Assembly: GCA_019638455.1 (NCBI GenBank)
Contig: JAHBTU010000004.1
Span: forward strand, 62,001 to 126,000
Direction: 5' to 3'
Length of the DNA: 64,000 nt
Source of the DNA: Saprospiraceae bacterium
GTDB lineage: Bacteria > Bacteroidota > Bacteroidia > Chitinophagales > Saprospiraceae
The notes beneath the pieces are model-generated. The model did not search any database and had not been told where the DNA came from. It saw only the letters and a program-made list of their open reading frames with translations. Position numbers and translations under genes: made by a program. The first letter of the stretch is position 1. Each line of letters opens with the position of its first letter. Below, in pieces: positions 16,145-23,522 of the stretch.

Positions 16145-16600
16145 ATGAAGTTACTAATCAAAAATTTGCTCTTCACGCTCGTCATTCCCGGCACGGTGGC
16201 GGTCTATTTGCCAGTATGGCTGGGTCGGCGCAGTGACGGCTTGCACGGCTGGTGGAACTGGCTCGGATTGCCCGTTGTGTTGTTTGGCCTCACCATTTTG
16301 CTGATTTGCATCTGGGACTTTATGAAAAAAGGCGAGGGTACGCCTTTCCCGCTCGATCCGCCGAAAAAATTGGTCACGGCGCAGCTGTACCAATACTCGC
16401 GCAACCCGATGTATCTCGGCATTATGACTACTTTAGTAGGCTGGTCGGTGTGGTACGCGAGTTGGCAAGTGCTGGCTTACAGCCTTATCGTTTCGGCCAT
16501 TTTTCATGTGTACGTAAAAGCGATTGAAGAGCCGCTTTTGAAAAAACAATTTGGAGAAACCTATGAAGCGTATTGCCAGAAAGTGCCGCGCTGGATTTGA
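16145..16600 (+). CDS. Isoprenylcysteine carboxyl methyltransferase-like membrane protein
   Basis: A 151-residue integral membrane protein with about four helices (LLFTLVIPGTVAVYLPVWL, WLGLPVVLFGLTILLICIW, MTTLVGWSVWYASWQVLAYSLIVSAIFHVYV). Motifs are LYQYSRNPMYLGI and EEPLLKKQFGETYEAYCQKVPRWI, the signature of the ICMT/PEMT-like family of SAM-dependent methyltransferases. Substrate unknown. It lies between exporter ATPase 2 and permease 1. A TTG six bases upstream is an alternative start, but the ATG at 16145 fits the family better. Membership in the exporter operon is likely from orientation; a functional link is not shown. Confidence 0.82.
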   Translation: MKLLIKNLLFTLVIPGTVAVYLPVWLGRRSDGLHGWWNWLGLPVVLFGLTILLICIWDFMKKGEGTPFPLDPPKKLVTAQLYQYSRNPMYLGIMTTLVGWSVWYASWQVLAYSLIVSAIFHVYVKAIEEPLLKKQFGETYEAYCQKVPRWI

Positions 16601-16637
16601 ATTTAATGTCCTGAAAATCATGTAAATTCTGTCGAAA

Positions 16638-17747
16638 ATGAATCGCTTCGCAGCCTTTATCAACAAAGAATTTCGCCACATCCTGCGCGACCGGCGCACG
16701 TTGCTCATCCTCTTCGGGATGCCGGTGATGCAGGTGTTGCTGTTCGGTTTTGTGCTCACCAACGAAATCAAAAACGCCGCCATTGCTGTGCTCGACCCTT
16801 CGAAGGATTCGGAGAGCATTGCGCTGGTGAACAAACTCACGTCGAGCGGCTATTTTCGTTTGGAAAAAAATTTGACTTCGGCGGAGGATTTGGAACCCGC
16901 TTTTTGCACAGGTAAAATCAAAATGGCCGTCGTGTTTCCCGACAATTTTTCCCCAAAACTGCAAACTGGCGAAGCCCAACTCCAACTCATTGGCGACGCC
17001 AGCGACCCGAATACGGCGACTACTCTCGTCAACTACGCCAACGCCATCGTCGCTGATTTTCAGCAAGAAAAAACGAGAGCGAGTGACATCACTCATAACC
17101 TGCCCCTCATAACTGTGCAAAGTCGGATGCGCTACAACCCCGAACAAAAAGGCGCTTTCAACTTTGTGCCGGGCGTGATGACGCTGATTCTGATGCTCGT
17201 GTCGGCCATGATGACTTCCATCACGATTGCGCGGGAAAAGGAGTTGGGAACGATGGAGGTCCTGCTCGTGTCGCCTTTGAAGCCGATTCAAATCATTTTG
17301 GGAAAAACCGCTCCGTATCTCGCGCTCTCGTTTCTGAACGCTGTCGTCGTTGTGTTGCTCGGCATTGTCGTGTTCGGAATGCCGATGAGCGGCTCGGTGC
17401 TGTTGCTGGCAGCGGAGTGTTTGCTCTACATGTTTGTCGCTTTGTCGCTCGGCATTTTTATCAGCACGCGGGCGAAAGACCAGATGACGGCCATGTTCAT
17501 GTCGGCGCTGGGTCTGATGATGCCCACCATGTTGTTGTCGGGCTTCATTTTCCCCCGCGAAAGCATGCCGCTCCCACTGCAAGTGATTGGCAATGCGATA
17601 CCTGCGACGTGGTTCAACCCCATCGTGAAAGGCATTATGATAAAAGGCGTGGGACTCGAAGTGCTGTGGAAGGAGACGCTCGTGCTGGGCGGGATGGCGG
17701 TGTTTTTTCTGGGGCTGAGTATGAGGAATTTTAAAGACCGCCTCTAA
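16638..17747 (+). CDS. ABC-2 type permease, YbhS/YbhR-like, subunit 1
   Basis: A 369-residue membrane subunit. It has the usual ABC-2 layout: an N-terminal cytoplasmic lead (FINKEFRHILRDRRTLLILFGMPVMQVLLFGFVL) with TM1, a large outside domain (residues about 50-165), the conserved YNPEQKGAFNFVPGVMTLI at the second membrane entry, then five more helices with AREKELGTMEVLLVSPLKPIQIILGK in the coupling loop and FSGFIFPRESMP-type loop residues (LLSGFIFPRESMPLPLQ). It pairs with the permease at 18322 as YbhS does with YbhR. Confidence 0.92.
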   Translation: MNRFAAFINKEFRHILRDRRTLLILFGMPVMQVLLFGFVLTNEIKNAAIAVLDPSKDSESIALVNKLTSSGYFRLEKNLTSAEDLEPAFCTGKIKMAVVFPDNFSPKLQTGEAQLQLIGDASDPNTATTLVNYANAIVADFQQEKTRASDITHNLPLITVQSRMRYNPEQKGAFNFVPGVMTLILMLVSAMMTSITIAREKELGTMEVLLVSPLKPIQIILGKTAPYLALSFLNAVVVVLLGIVVFGMPMSGSVLLLAAECLLYMFVALSLGIFISTRAKDQMTAMFMSALGLMMPTMLLSGFIFPRESMPLPLQVIGNAIPATWFNPIVKGIMIKGVGLEVLWKETLVLGGMAVFFLGLSMRNFKDRL

Positions 17748-17749
17748 AA

Positions 17750-17817
17750 CCTCTGCGCCCTCTGCGCCTCTGTGTTCGAGATTTTTTTCAAACACAGAGG
17801 CACGGAGGGCACAGAGG
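17750..17817. repeat. 68-bp CTCTG palindrome, left of GxxExxY cassette 2
   Basis: CCTCTGCGCCCTCTGCGCC is followed by TCTGTGTT, a 13-nt centre, then AAACACAGAGG and GGGCACAGAGG: a long, nearly complete hairpin with 8/9-nt internal periodicity. The copy at 18252-18319 has the same length and orientation; together they bracket the GxxExxY gene. Confidence 0.8.
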
Positions 17818-17821
17818 AAGG

Positions 17822-18217
17822 TTACTCGTTGAGGTTGCCATTGATTTTTCGGCGAACGCCATTTTTCAAAAGTTCAACATGGAAGTTTATGAGCAAGCCC
17901 AATTTTTTGCCTGAAAGTTTCAAGTACGTCACCAGCTGGACTTCGTGAATAGGCAGAAGAACCTCAATTGCTTTTAATTCGAGGAGTATCAAATCCTCCA
18001 CCAAAATGTCAATAACGAATTCTTTGTTCAGCAATTTGCCTTTGTAGGAGACGGGGAGTTTGACTTGTGCTTCTGCCCTCAATCCCCGCCGATAAAGTTC
18101 ATCCAAAAGACAAACTTCATAAACGCTCTCCAAAAGCCCCGGCCCCAATTCCCGATGAACTTCGATACAAGCGTTGATAATTTGAGACGTGAGTTCGTTG
18201 TACGTTTTTTCATTCAT
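17822..18217 (-). CDS. GxxExxY protein (PD-(D/E)XK nuclease fold), cassette 2
   Basis: A 131-residue protein of the GxxExxY family, only distantly like cassette 1. Motif G27-L-L-E30-S-V-Y33; nuclease-like core FVIDILVEDLILLELKAIE; then HEVQLVTYLKLSGKKLGLLINF, shared with cassette 1. The function is not known. It lies against the operon direction between the two permease genes and is framed by two 68-bp palindromes. MNEKTYNEL at 18217 is the usual family N-terminus; an ATG 10 codons upstream is less likely. Confidence 0.85.
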   Translation of the reverse strand: MNEKTYNELTSQIINACIEVHRELGPGLLESVYEVCLLDELYRRGLRAEAQVKLPVSYKGKLLNKEFVIDILVEDLILLELKAIEVLLPIHEVQLVTYLKLSGKKLGLLINFHVELLKNGVRRKINGNLNE

Positions 18218-18251
18218 GGCTTTCAAAATCTTGCATTTCACAAACATAAAA

Positions 18252-18319
18252 CCTCTGTGCCCTTTGTGCCTCTGTGTTCGAGATTTTTTTCAAACACAGA
18301 GGCGCAGAGGGCACAGAGG
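18252..18319. repeat. 68-bp CTCTG palindrome, right of GxxExxY cassette 2
   Basis: The central TCTGTGTTCGAGATTTTTTT and following CAAACACAGAGGC are identical to the copy at 17750-17817; only a few arm bases differ. It ends 2 bp before the start codon of the second permease, so it supplies that gene's leader. Confidence 0.8.
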
Positions 18320-18321
18320 AA

Positions 18322-19470
18322 ATGAATAAAATGAGAACCGTCCTCTTTCTCGTCCAAAAAGAATTTCTGCAAGTCTTCCGCAACAAGACGATGCTGCCCC
18401 TGCTGCTCGTGATGCCGGTAGTGCAGACTTTGTTGCTTTCGTTTGCAGCGAATTACGAGGTAAAAAACCTCGCCCTCGCCGTCGTGGACCGCGACCTGTC
18501 GCCCGCGTCGCGGCAGCTGACGGACAAATTCAGCGCGTCGGGCTATTTTCAGGTGAAACAATTTTCACTGGCAGCCAAAGAGGCTGACCGCACTATGGCT
18601 GCCGACAAGGTGGATTTGATTTTGGAAATTCCCGCCAACTTCGAGCGCGACCTCGTGCGCGAAGGCAAATCCTCCATTACCCTGACAGCCAATGCGATAA
18701 ATGCCACCAAAGCAGGCCTCGGCTTGGGCTACGCGCAAAATATAGTGCGCGATTTCAATGTAGGAATGGTAGAAGGTGGAAGGTGGAAGGTAGAAGGCGC
18801 GGAGCCATCCACCTTCTACCCTCTACCCTCTACCCTCCACGTCACATACAGCAATTGGTACAACCCCCGCCTCGATTACAAAACCTTCATGGTGCCGGGA
18901 ATTCTGGGTGAAATTGTGGCTTTGATAATTTGCTTTTTAACGGCGCTGAACATCGTCCGTGAGCGTGAACTTGGTACCATCGAACAACTCAACGTGACCC
19001 CCGTGCGCAAATGGCAGTTCATTCTCGGAAAATTGCTTCCTTTCTGGCTGCTCTCTCTGGTGATGATGACCTTGGGACTGACGGTGGGCAAGCTCGTGTT
19101 CGACATCCCGATGCTCGGCAGCCTGTGGCTGGTGTTCGGTTACACGGCGGCCTTCACGCCCTGTATGCTCGGCCTCGGTTTTTTGATTTCCAACTTCGCC
19201 GATTCTCAACAGCAAGCCATGTTCACCGCCTGGTTTTTTCTACTGATTTTCATCCTGATGTGCGGACTTTTTACCCCTGTAGAAAGTATGCCGCAGTGGG
19301 CGCAGTGGCTGAACAAACTCAATCCTGTGGCATATTTTGTAGAATTTATGCGGCTTGTGTTGCTCAAAGGCGCGGGTTTTCAGGACATTAAAGGCAATTT
19401 TTTCACGGTGCTGACTTACGCGGCTGCCGTGAACGGGCTGGCTATCTGGACCTACAAAAAGCGGGCGTGA
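18322..19470 (+). CDS. ABC-2 type permease, YbhS/YbhR-like, subunit 2, with in-frame repeat insertion
   Basis: A 382-residue ABC-2 permease. FLVQKEFLQVFRNKTMLPLLLVMPVVQTLLLSF gives the N-terminal lead and TM1; WYNPRLDYKTFMVPGILGEI starts the C-terminal membrane part; RERELGTIEQLNVTPVRKWQFILGK is the coupling loop; FTPVESMPQWAQWLNKLNP is the conserved late loop. Between GMVEGG and HVTYSNWYNP, at the end of the outside domain, about 24 residues (VEGGRWKVEG...FYPLPSTLH) are encoded by a palindromic heptamer repeat (18768-18840) that the sister permease lacks. The frame is kept, so the gene is probably functional. Start at 18322 (MNKMRT); 18331 is an alternative. Confidence 0.9.
   Translation: MNKMRTVLFLVQKEFLQVFRNKTMLPLLLVMPVVQTLLLSFAANYEVKNLALAVVDRDLSPASRQLTDKFSASGYFQVKQFSLAAKEADRTMAADKVDLILEIPANFERDLVREGKSSITLTANAINATKAGLGLGYAQNIVRDFNVGMVEGGRWKVEGAEPSTFYPLPSTLHVTYSNWYNPRLDYKTFMVPGILGEIVALIICFLTALNIVRERELGTIEQLNVTPVRKWQFILGKLLPFWLLSLVMMTLGLTVGKLVFDIPMLGSLWLVFGYTAAFTPCMLGLGFLISNFADSQQQAMFTAWFFLLIFILMCGLFTPVESMPQWAQWLNKLNPVAYFVEFMRLVLLKGAGFQDIKGNFFTVLTYAAAVNGLAIWTYKKRA
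18768..18840. repeat. Heptamer palindrome inserted in frame in permease 2
   Basis: Left arm GGTAGAA GGTGGAA GGTGGAA GGTAGAA GG; right arm CCACCTT CTACCCT CTACCCT CTACCCT CCAC. The arms can pair into a hairpin. The length is close to a multiple of three and adds no stop codon. Confidence 0.85.
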
Positions 19471-19561
19471 GCGCGGTGCGGCTGAATCTGAACAGATTGC
19501 AAAATACCTTTGGATTTCGGAAAGCCTCCCGACCTTCGTGGCAGCGAAAAATGCCTTGCCC

Positions 19562-19816
19562 ATGCTCTACAAACTTTTCAAGTCCATCCGCAACGAAGCC
19601 GAATTCAACGAATTGCTCCACCTGACGTTTACTGAACACGAACGAGCCATGATGCTGGAACGTTGGAAAATATTCGACGCTTTCGACCGCGGCCTGACGC
19701 AGCGTGCCACCGCTGCCGAAGTCCCGTGCAGCATCGTGACCGCTACCCGCGGCGCGAAAGTGTATCGGGAAAACAAGGAGGCCATCAAGAAGTATCTGGA
19801 AGTGTGGAGAGGGTAG
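19562..19816 (+). CDS. Trp repressor (TrpR) family DNA-binding protein
   Basis: An 84-residue helical protein. LTFTEHERAMMLERWKIFDAFDRGLTQRATAAEVPCSIVTATRGAKVYRE aligns in pattern with the TrpR core (L..T..ER..L..R..I...L..G...QR......G...AT.TRG). The helix-turn-helix would be TQRATAAEVPCSIVTATRGAK. No tryptophan genes lie nearby, so its effector is open; many TrpR-superfamily members do not sense tryptophan. GTG at 19538 could add 8 residues. It follows permease 2 by about 90 bp in the same direction. Confidence 0.8.
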   Translation: MLYKLFKSIRNEAEFNELLHLTFTEHERAMMLERWKIFDAFDRGLTQRATAAEVPCSIVTATRGAKVYRENKEAIKKYLEVWRG

Positions 19817-19819
19817 GGA

Positions 19820-19885
19820 GATTTACGATTTACGATTTACGATTTGCGATTGCTCGCATGGCTGAACGCAGCGGACGGGATTTGT
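19820..19885 (+). repeat. GATTTAC heptamer element with GCAGCGGACGGG module, copy 1
   Basis: GATTTAC repeated three times, then GATTTGCGATTG, followed by GAACGCAGCGGACGGGATTTG. The element at 22565-22646 is an inverted relative with the same two modules. The AGCGGACGGG module also occurs in the gene-upstream elements at 2223 and 45279. Confidence 0.75.
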
Positions 19886-19930
19886 TCGAAGGTTCCAAAT
19901 GTTCTGGTTTGCCAAACTGTTTTTAGAAAA

Positions 19931-21220
19931 ATGACTAACAAAATCATTCGTCGCGTTATCGTGTTGGGGGCGGTCTCCATGTTGAGCCTGCTTGCCGTGC
20001 AGTCCTATTGGGTGTTGCGCACATGGGATTTGCAGGAGCAAGAGTTTAGCCGCAAGGTGACGCTGGCGCTGATAGACGCGGCCAATGACCTTTCGCAGGC
20101 CACGCCTTTTGAGCTGCCTTCTCAGGACTTGATTGACCGGCTCTCGTCCAACTACTATGTAGTGAACGTGGACAACGACTTTGACCCCAACACGTTGGAG
20201 TTTTTTCTGCGAAAATCTTTTGAAAAACAAGGGCTGCACGAGGACTTCCAATATGGCGTGTTCGACTGTTCGAGCAAACAAATGGTGACGGGGAAGACCA
20301 TCGAGTACAACAAATCCACACCCTTCGGGGCGGTGCAACTGAAGCAGGACGAAGCCTTGCCGCCACACACCAAAACCGAACTGAACTACTATTTCGGGGT
20401 GCGTTTCCCCGATAAAAATGCCGCTATTCTGAGCAACATGTGGCTTGTCATCATTTTCACGGCGCTGATGCTCGTCACGCTGGCGTTCTTCATTTACACG
20501 ATGTTTGTCATTTTGAGGCAAAAACAACTCTCGGAGCTACAGCGTGATTTCATCAACAACATGACCCACGAGTTCAAAACGCCGATTTCGACGATCAACA
20601 TCTCGACCGACGTTTTTCTCAACAACGAAAAAATCAAGGAAGACTCGCGCCTCAACCGCTACTCCCACATCATCAAGGAACAGGTGATGCGCCTCAACAC
20701 TCAAGTGGAAAAGGTGTTGCAACTCGCCAAAATTGAACGCGACAAGATAGAACTCAACCTCGAAGAGCTTGATTTGACAGAACTCATCCGGGGCGTGTCG
20801 CCCTCCATCGAAATGAAAGTCGCCGAAAAAGAAGGAGGGCGCTTGAGCCTCGACTTGGAGGCGACCAACGCACTCGTCAAAGCGGACCGCCTGCACTTGA
20901 CGAACATCATCCACAACCTCGTGGACAATGGCGTGAAATACAGCAAGGGCGCTCCCGAGATACACGTCGGCCTCCGAAACGAAGGCGACGAACTGGTGCT
21001 CAGCGTTCAAGACAACGGCATCGGCATCTCGAAGGAACACCAAAAACACGTTTTTGACAAGTTTTACCGCGTCCCTACTGGCAATGTGCACAACGTCAAG
21101 GGTTTCGGCCTCGGCTTGTTTTACGTCAAAACGATATGCAAGGAACACAAGTGGAAACTCGACCTTCACAGCCAATTGGGCGAGGGCACACGAGTGGAAA
21201 TCAGAATGCCCGTGCGATAA
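19931..21220 (+). CDS. Sensor histidine kinase
   Basis: A 429-residue membrane kinase. TM1 covers residues 8-28 and TM2 171-195, with a sensor domain of about 140 residues between them on the periplasmic side. The HisKA box is NNMTHEFKTPIS with the phosphorylated His at 213. The HATPase_c domain shows the N box (NIIHNLVDNGVKYS), G1 (VQDNGIGIS), F box (VFDKFYR) and G2 (KGFGLGLFYVKTI). No response regulator is adjacent, so it is an orphan here. Its signal is unknown. The start at 19931 directly precedes TM1; the in-frame upstream region is repeat sequence. Confidence 0.93.
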   Translation: MTNKIIRRVIVLGAVSMLSLLAVQSYWVLRTWDLQEQEFSRKVTLALIDAANDLSQATPFELPSQDLIDRLSSNYYVVNVDNDFDPNTLEFFLRKSFEKQGLHEDFQYGVFDCSSKQMVTGKTIEYNKSTPFGAVQLKQDEALPPHTKTELNYYFGVRFPDKNAAILSNMWLVIIFTALMLVTLAFFIYTMFVILRQKQLSELQRDFINNMTHEFKTPISTINISTDVFLNNEKIKEDSRLNRYSHIIKEQVMRLNTQVEKVLQLAKIERDKIELNLEELDLTELIRGVSPSIEMKVAEKEGGRLSLDLEATNALVKADRLHLTNIIHNLVDNGVKYSKGAPEIHVGLRNEGDELVLSVQDNGIGISKEHQKHVFDKFYRVPTGNVHNVKGFGLGLFYVKTICKEHKWKLDLHSQLGEGTRVEIRMPVR

Positions 21221-21288
21221 GCCCACTGCTCTGGGCGAAAAAATAATCCATCCGGCATTCCCGTTAACCCGCCATTTTCCCCTCCGTT

Positions 21289-22197
21289 ATGAAATACTTC
21301 ATTTTACTGCTCAAGGTTGTCATTTTTATAGCCCTCGTACTCATTCGTTTAGGCGAGTGGGACATATCGGGGCTGTATGCGGGGTCGAAGTACCGCGATG
21401 CCCTCGACTACTACGTTTTTGCCATCGCAGGCATCGCCAGTTTTCTCATGTTCCTCGATTTTGTGCAGTTCACGGCAGTGTGGTGGTATCGTCGGCGACA
21501 CAAGGTGCGCGGCGAAGACAACTTCATCATCGGTGTCAGCCATATCTACTCGTTGTTGCTGGCTGTGGGGATTATCGTGGGCATATTGTCGCTGTTCAAA
21601 ATTCAGGCAAGGGAACTGTTCACCTCCCTGTCCATCATTTTTGCGGGTTTTGCCATCCTCACCAAAGACTACATCTCGAACATGATAAACGGGATGATTA
21701 TGACTTTTTCGGGGCAGTTCAGCATCGGCGACAACATCCGTATCGGCCAGCATCGCGGCAAAATCACCGACATTACCCTTCAAAACATACATCTGCTCAA
21801 CGACGACGACGACATCATTTACATCCCCAACAACGTGGTGCTCAATTCGGAAGTCGTCAACTACACCAAGCGCAGTATCAAGCGCACCAGCATCGAATTC
21901 GATATTGACCTCAAACACCTCAAAACGGTGGAAGACTTGGAGCAAAGCCTGACGGAGGCGCTCGTCCCGTTCAAGGATGTCATCAAACCCGACAGCTACT
22001 ACCTGCGAGTGGCAGAAGTGAAAAAAGACAGCGTTTCGCTCAAATTTCAATATATCCTGAAAGAGCCAAACAAAGACTTGGAGCGCCAAATTCGGCGGCG
22101 CACCATTCGACGCTTGGTGGAAATCATCAGCGACCGCGAAAAATTCGTGGACAAAATTCCCGAGCTGCCCGACGCGCCAGGTCATGCCGTGATTTGA
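21289..22197 (+). CDS. MscS family mechanosensitive ion channel
   Basis: A 302-residue membrane protein with about four to five helices and the MscS core. The pore helix and following block read FAGFAILTKDYISNMINGMIMTFSGQFSIGDNIRIG, and the beta domain GKITDITLQNIHLLNDDDDIIYIPNNVVLNSEVVNYTKR. The C-terminal alpha/beta vestibule follows (IEFDIDLKHLKTVEDLEQSL). It would release solutes on hypo-osmotic shock. It is in the same direction as the kinase (68 bp gap), but no functional coupling is evident. Confidence 0.92.
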   Translation: MKYFILLLKVVIFIALVLIRLGEWDISGLYAGSKYRDALDYYVFAIAGIASFLMFLDFVQFTAVWWYRRRHKVRGEDNFIIGVSHIYSLLLAVGIIVGILSLFKIQARELFTSLSIIFAGFAILTKDYISNMINGMIMTFSGQFSIGDNIRIGQHRGKITDITLQNIHLLNDDDDIIYIPNNVVLNSEVVNYTKRSIKRTSIEFDIDLKHLKTVEDLEQSLTEALVPFKDVIKPDSYYLRVAEVKKDSVSLKFQYILKEPNKDLERQIRRRTIRRLVEIISDREKFVDKIPELPDAPGHAVI

Positions 22198-22232
22198 GCA
22201 ACACTCGCCGGCGCTCATCGTTACAACTTGCT

Positions 22233-22619
22233 ATGAACAAACACTATCTCCCCGCCCTGCTTTGGCTTATCTTTGTCACCGTCCTGTCGGTCACGCCGGG
22301 GGTGCCGCTGCCCAAGTTCGACCTGCTTTCGCCCGACAAATTGGGCCATGCCGTCGCTTATGGTGTGCTTGCTTGGTTGTTTTTGTGGGGCTACACCCGC
22401 ACTTCTGGCCGCCGCGTTGGCTGGAAAGAAGCATTGGTTGTTTTCCTGCTGACCTCCTGCTATGGGGTGCTGATGGAACTGGTGCAAGGATTCCTGATAC
22501 CCGGCAGATTTTATGAAATAGACGACATGCTCGCCAATGCAGTAGGGGCAGCCATCGCGTGGCTCGTAAATCGAATCCCGTCCGCTGCGCCCGGCCGGGC
22601 GGGCAATCGCAAATCGTAA
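22233..22619 (+). CDS. VanZ-like family membrane protein
   Basis: A 128-residue protein with four hydrophobic helices. VanZ-type marks are LLSPDKLGHAVAYGVLAWLF and GVLMELVQGFLIPGRFYEIDDMLANAVGAAIAW, where Asp, Glu and Gly are conserved. VanZ itself gives teicoplanin resistance; the general role is unknown. The last residues (about VNRIPSAAPGRAGNRKS) and the stop codon are encoded by an inserted repeat (22565-22646), so the original C-terminus has been replaced. ATG at 22233 is preferred to a TTG 39 bases upstream. Confidence 0.85.
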   Translation: MNKHYLPALLWLIFVTVLSVTPGVPLPKFDLLSPDKLGHAVAYGVLAWLFLWGYTRTSGRRVGWKEALVVFLLTSCYGVLMELVQGFLIPGRFYEIDDMLANAVGAAIAWLVNRIPSAAPGRAGNRKS

Positions 22620-22646
22620 ATCACAAATCGCAAATCGTAAATCGAA
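22565..22646 (-). repeat. GATTTAC heptamer element with GCAGCGGACGGG module, copy 2
   Basis: Inverted copy of the element at 19820-19885. On the minus strand it reads GATTTAC/GATTTGC/GATTTGT heptamers, then a short palindromic CCCGGCCGGG, GCAGCGGACGGGATTCG. It overlaps the 3' end of the VanZ gene and stops 3 bp before the next start codon. Confidence 0.75.
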
Positions 22647-22648
22647 CC

Positions 22649-23161
22649 ATGGCATTGATACTTCCCTGCCGAGACTTCACTCCTCAATTTGGTCAAAATT
22701 GCTTTTTGGCCGAAAACGCCACCATCATCGGCGACGTGGTCATGGGCGACGACTGCTCCGTGTGGTTTCAGGCCGTCGTGCGCGGCGACGTGAATTTCAT
22801 CCGCATCGGCAACAAAGTCAACATTCAAGACGGTGCGATTCTGCACGGCACCTACCAGAAGTGTGGCACCACCATCGGCAACAACGTGAGCATCGGCCAT
22901 AGGGCACTAGTGCATGGCTGCACCTTGCACGACAATGTGCTCGTGGGAATGGGCGCTATCATCATGGATGAGGCGGTGGTGGAGCAGAATTGCCTCATTG
23001 CGGCGGGGGCCGTTATTTTGGAAAAAACAGTTTGTCACGAAGGGGGGGTCTATGCCGGAGTGCCTGCCCGGCGCGTGAAAGAACTCACCCCAGAATTGTT
23101 CAAAGGCCAAATCGAACGCATCGCCAACAACTATGTCTTCTACTCCTCGTGGTTCAAATAG
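22649..23161 (+). CDS. Gamma carbonic anhydrase family protein
   Basis: A 170-residue left-handed beta-helix protein with hexapeptide repeats (NATIIGDVVMGDDCSVWFQAVVRGDV, GAILHGTY, TTIGNNVSIGHRALVHGC). The three zinc-ligand His are at 66, 84 and 89. The family hydrates CO2 or acts as an acyl-transferase-like scaffold, and forms trimers. It is cytoplasmic. The stop codon is followed at once by the 164-bp MITE-like element. The start at 22649 follows the heptamer element directly. Confidence 0.92.
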   Translation: MALILPCRDFTPQFGQNCFLAENATIIGDVVMGDDCSVWFQAVVRGDVNFIRIGNKVNIQDGAILHGTYQKCGTTIGNNVSIGHRALVHGCTLHDNVLVGMGAIIMDEAVVEQNCLIAAGAVILEKTVCHEGGVYAGVPARRVKELTPELFKGQIERIANNYVFYSSWFK

Positions 23162-23325
23162 TAGACTTGTTGCGGTGGAGGCCTTTGGCGAAGGGAAAGC
23201 CCTTTTTCCGACTGGCTTCGTTAAATTTTTCGGCGAATATGCCCGATTTCGACTGCAAAATTTGCCTTGCCAGTCGAAAAAATGACAATCCCCCTCACTC
23301 AAAGCCCTCCACCGCAACAAGTCTA
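23162..23325 (+). mobile_element. 164-bp MITE-like element, copy 2
   Basis: The same length as copy 1 (4742-4905), in opposite orientation, with ends TAGACTTGTTGCGG and CCGCAACAAGTCTA and the inner TTCGACTG/CAGTCGAA pair. It begins directly after the carbonic anhydrase stop codon (TAG at 23159-23161). Confidence 0.75.
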
Positions 23326-23424
23326 GTGGGAGAAGTTTGTCTGGACAAGACAGGTGAAATGCCCTTCAAAGCGGGGCGGAAAAAAGTAGCGCCTATCGAG
23401 ACACTTTGCGCTCAAAAATTCGGC

Positions 23425-23454
23425 TTGCAAAATTTATTCGGCGATATACATTTG
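23425..23454 (+). promoter_or_regulatory. Promoter of the outer-membrane barrel gene
   Basis: TTG (23425-23427), 19 bp, then TACATTTG (23447-23454), an exact TAnnTTTG box with the expected spacing. The start codon follows at 23523, leaving a leader of about 60 nt. Confidence 0.6.
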
Positions 23455-23522
23455 CTGCTGCAAAACATTCTGGCTCAGGCTCTTTTCTACAAAACATTTC
23501 AAACTCAAACCATTTCTGAATT

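Noticed and set aside
23041..23050. Run of seven G in the gamma carbonic anhydrase gene as phase-variable tract
   Set aside because: It encodes the conserved GGVYAGVPA block of the family, so it is ordinary coding sequence.
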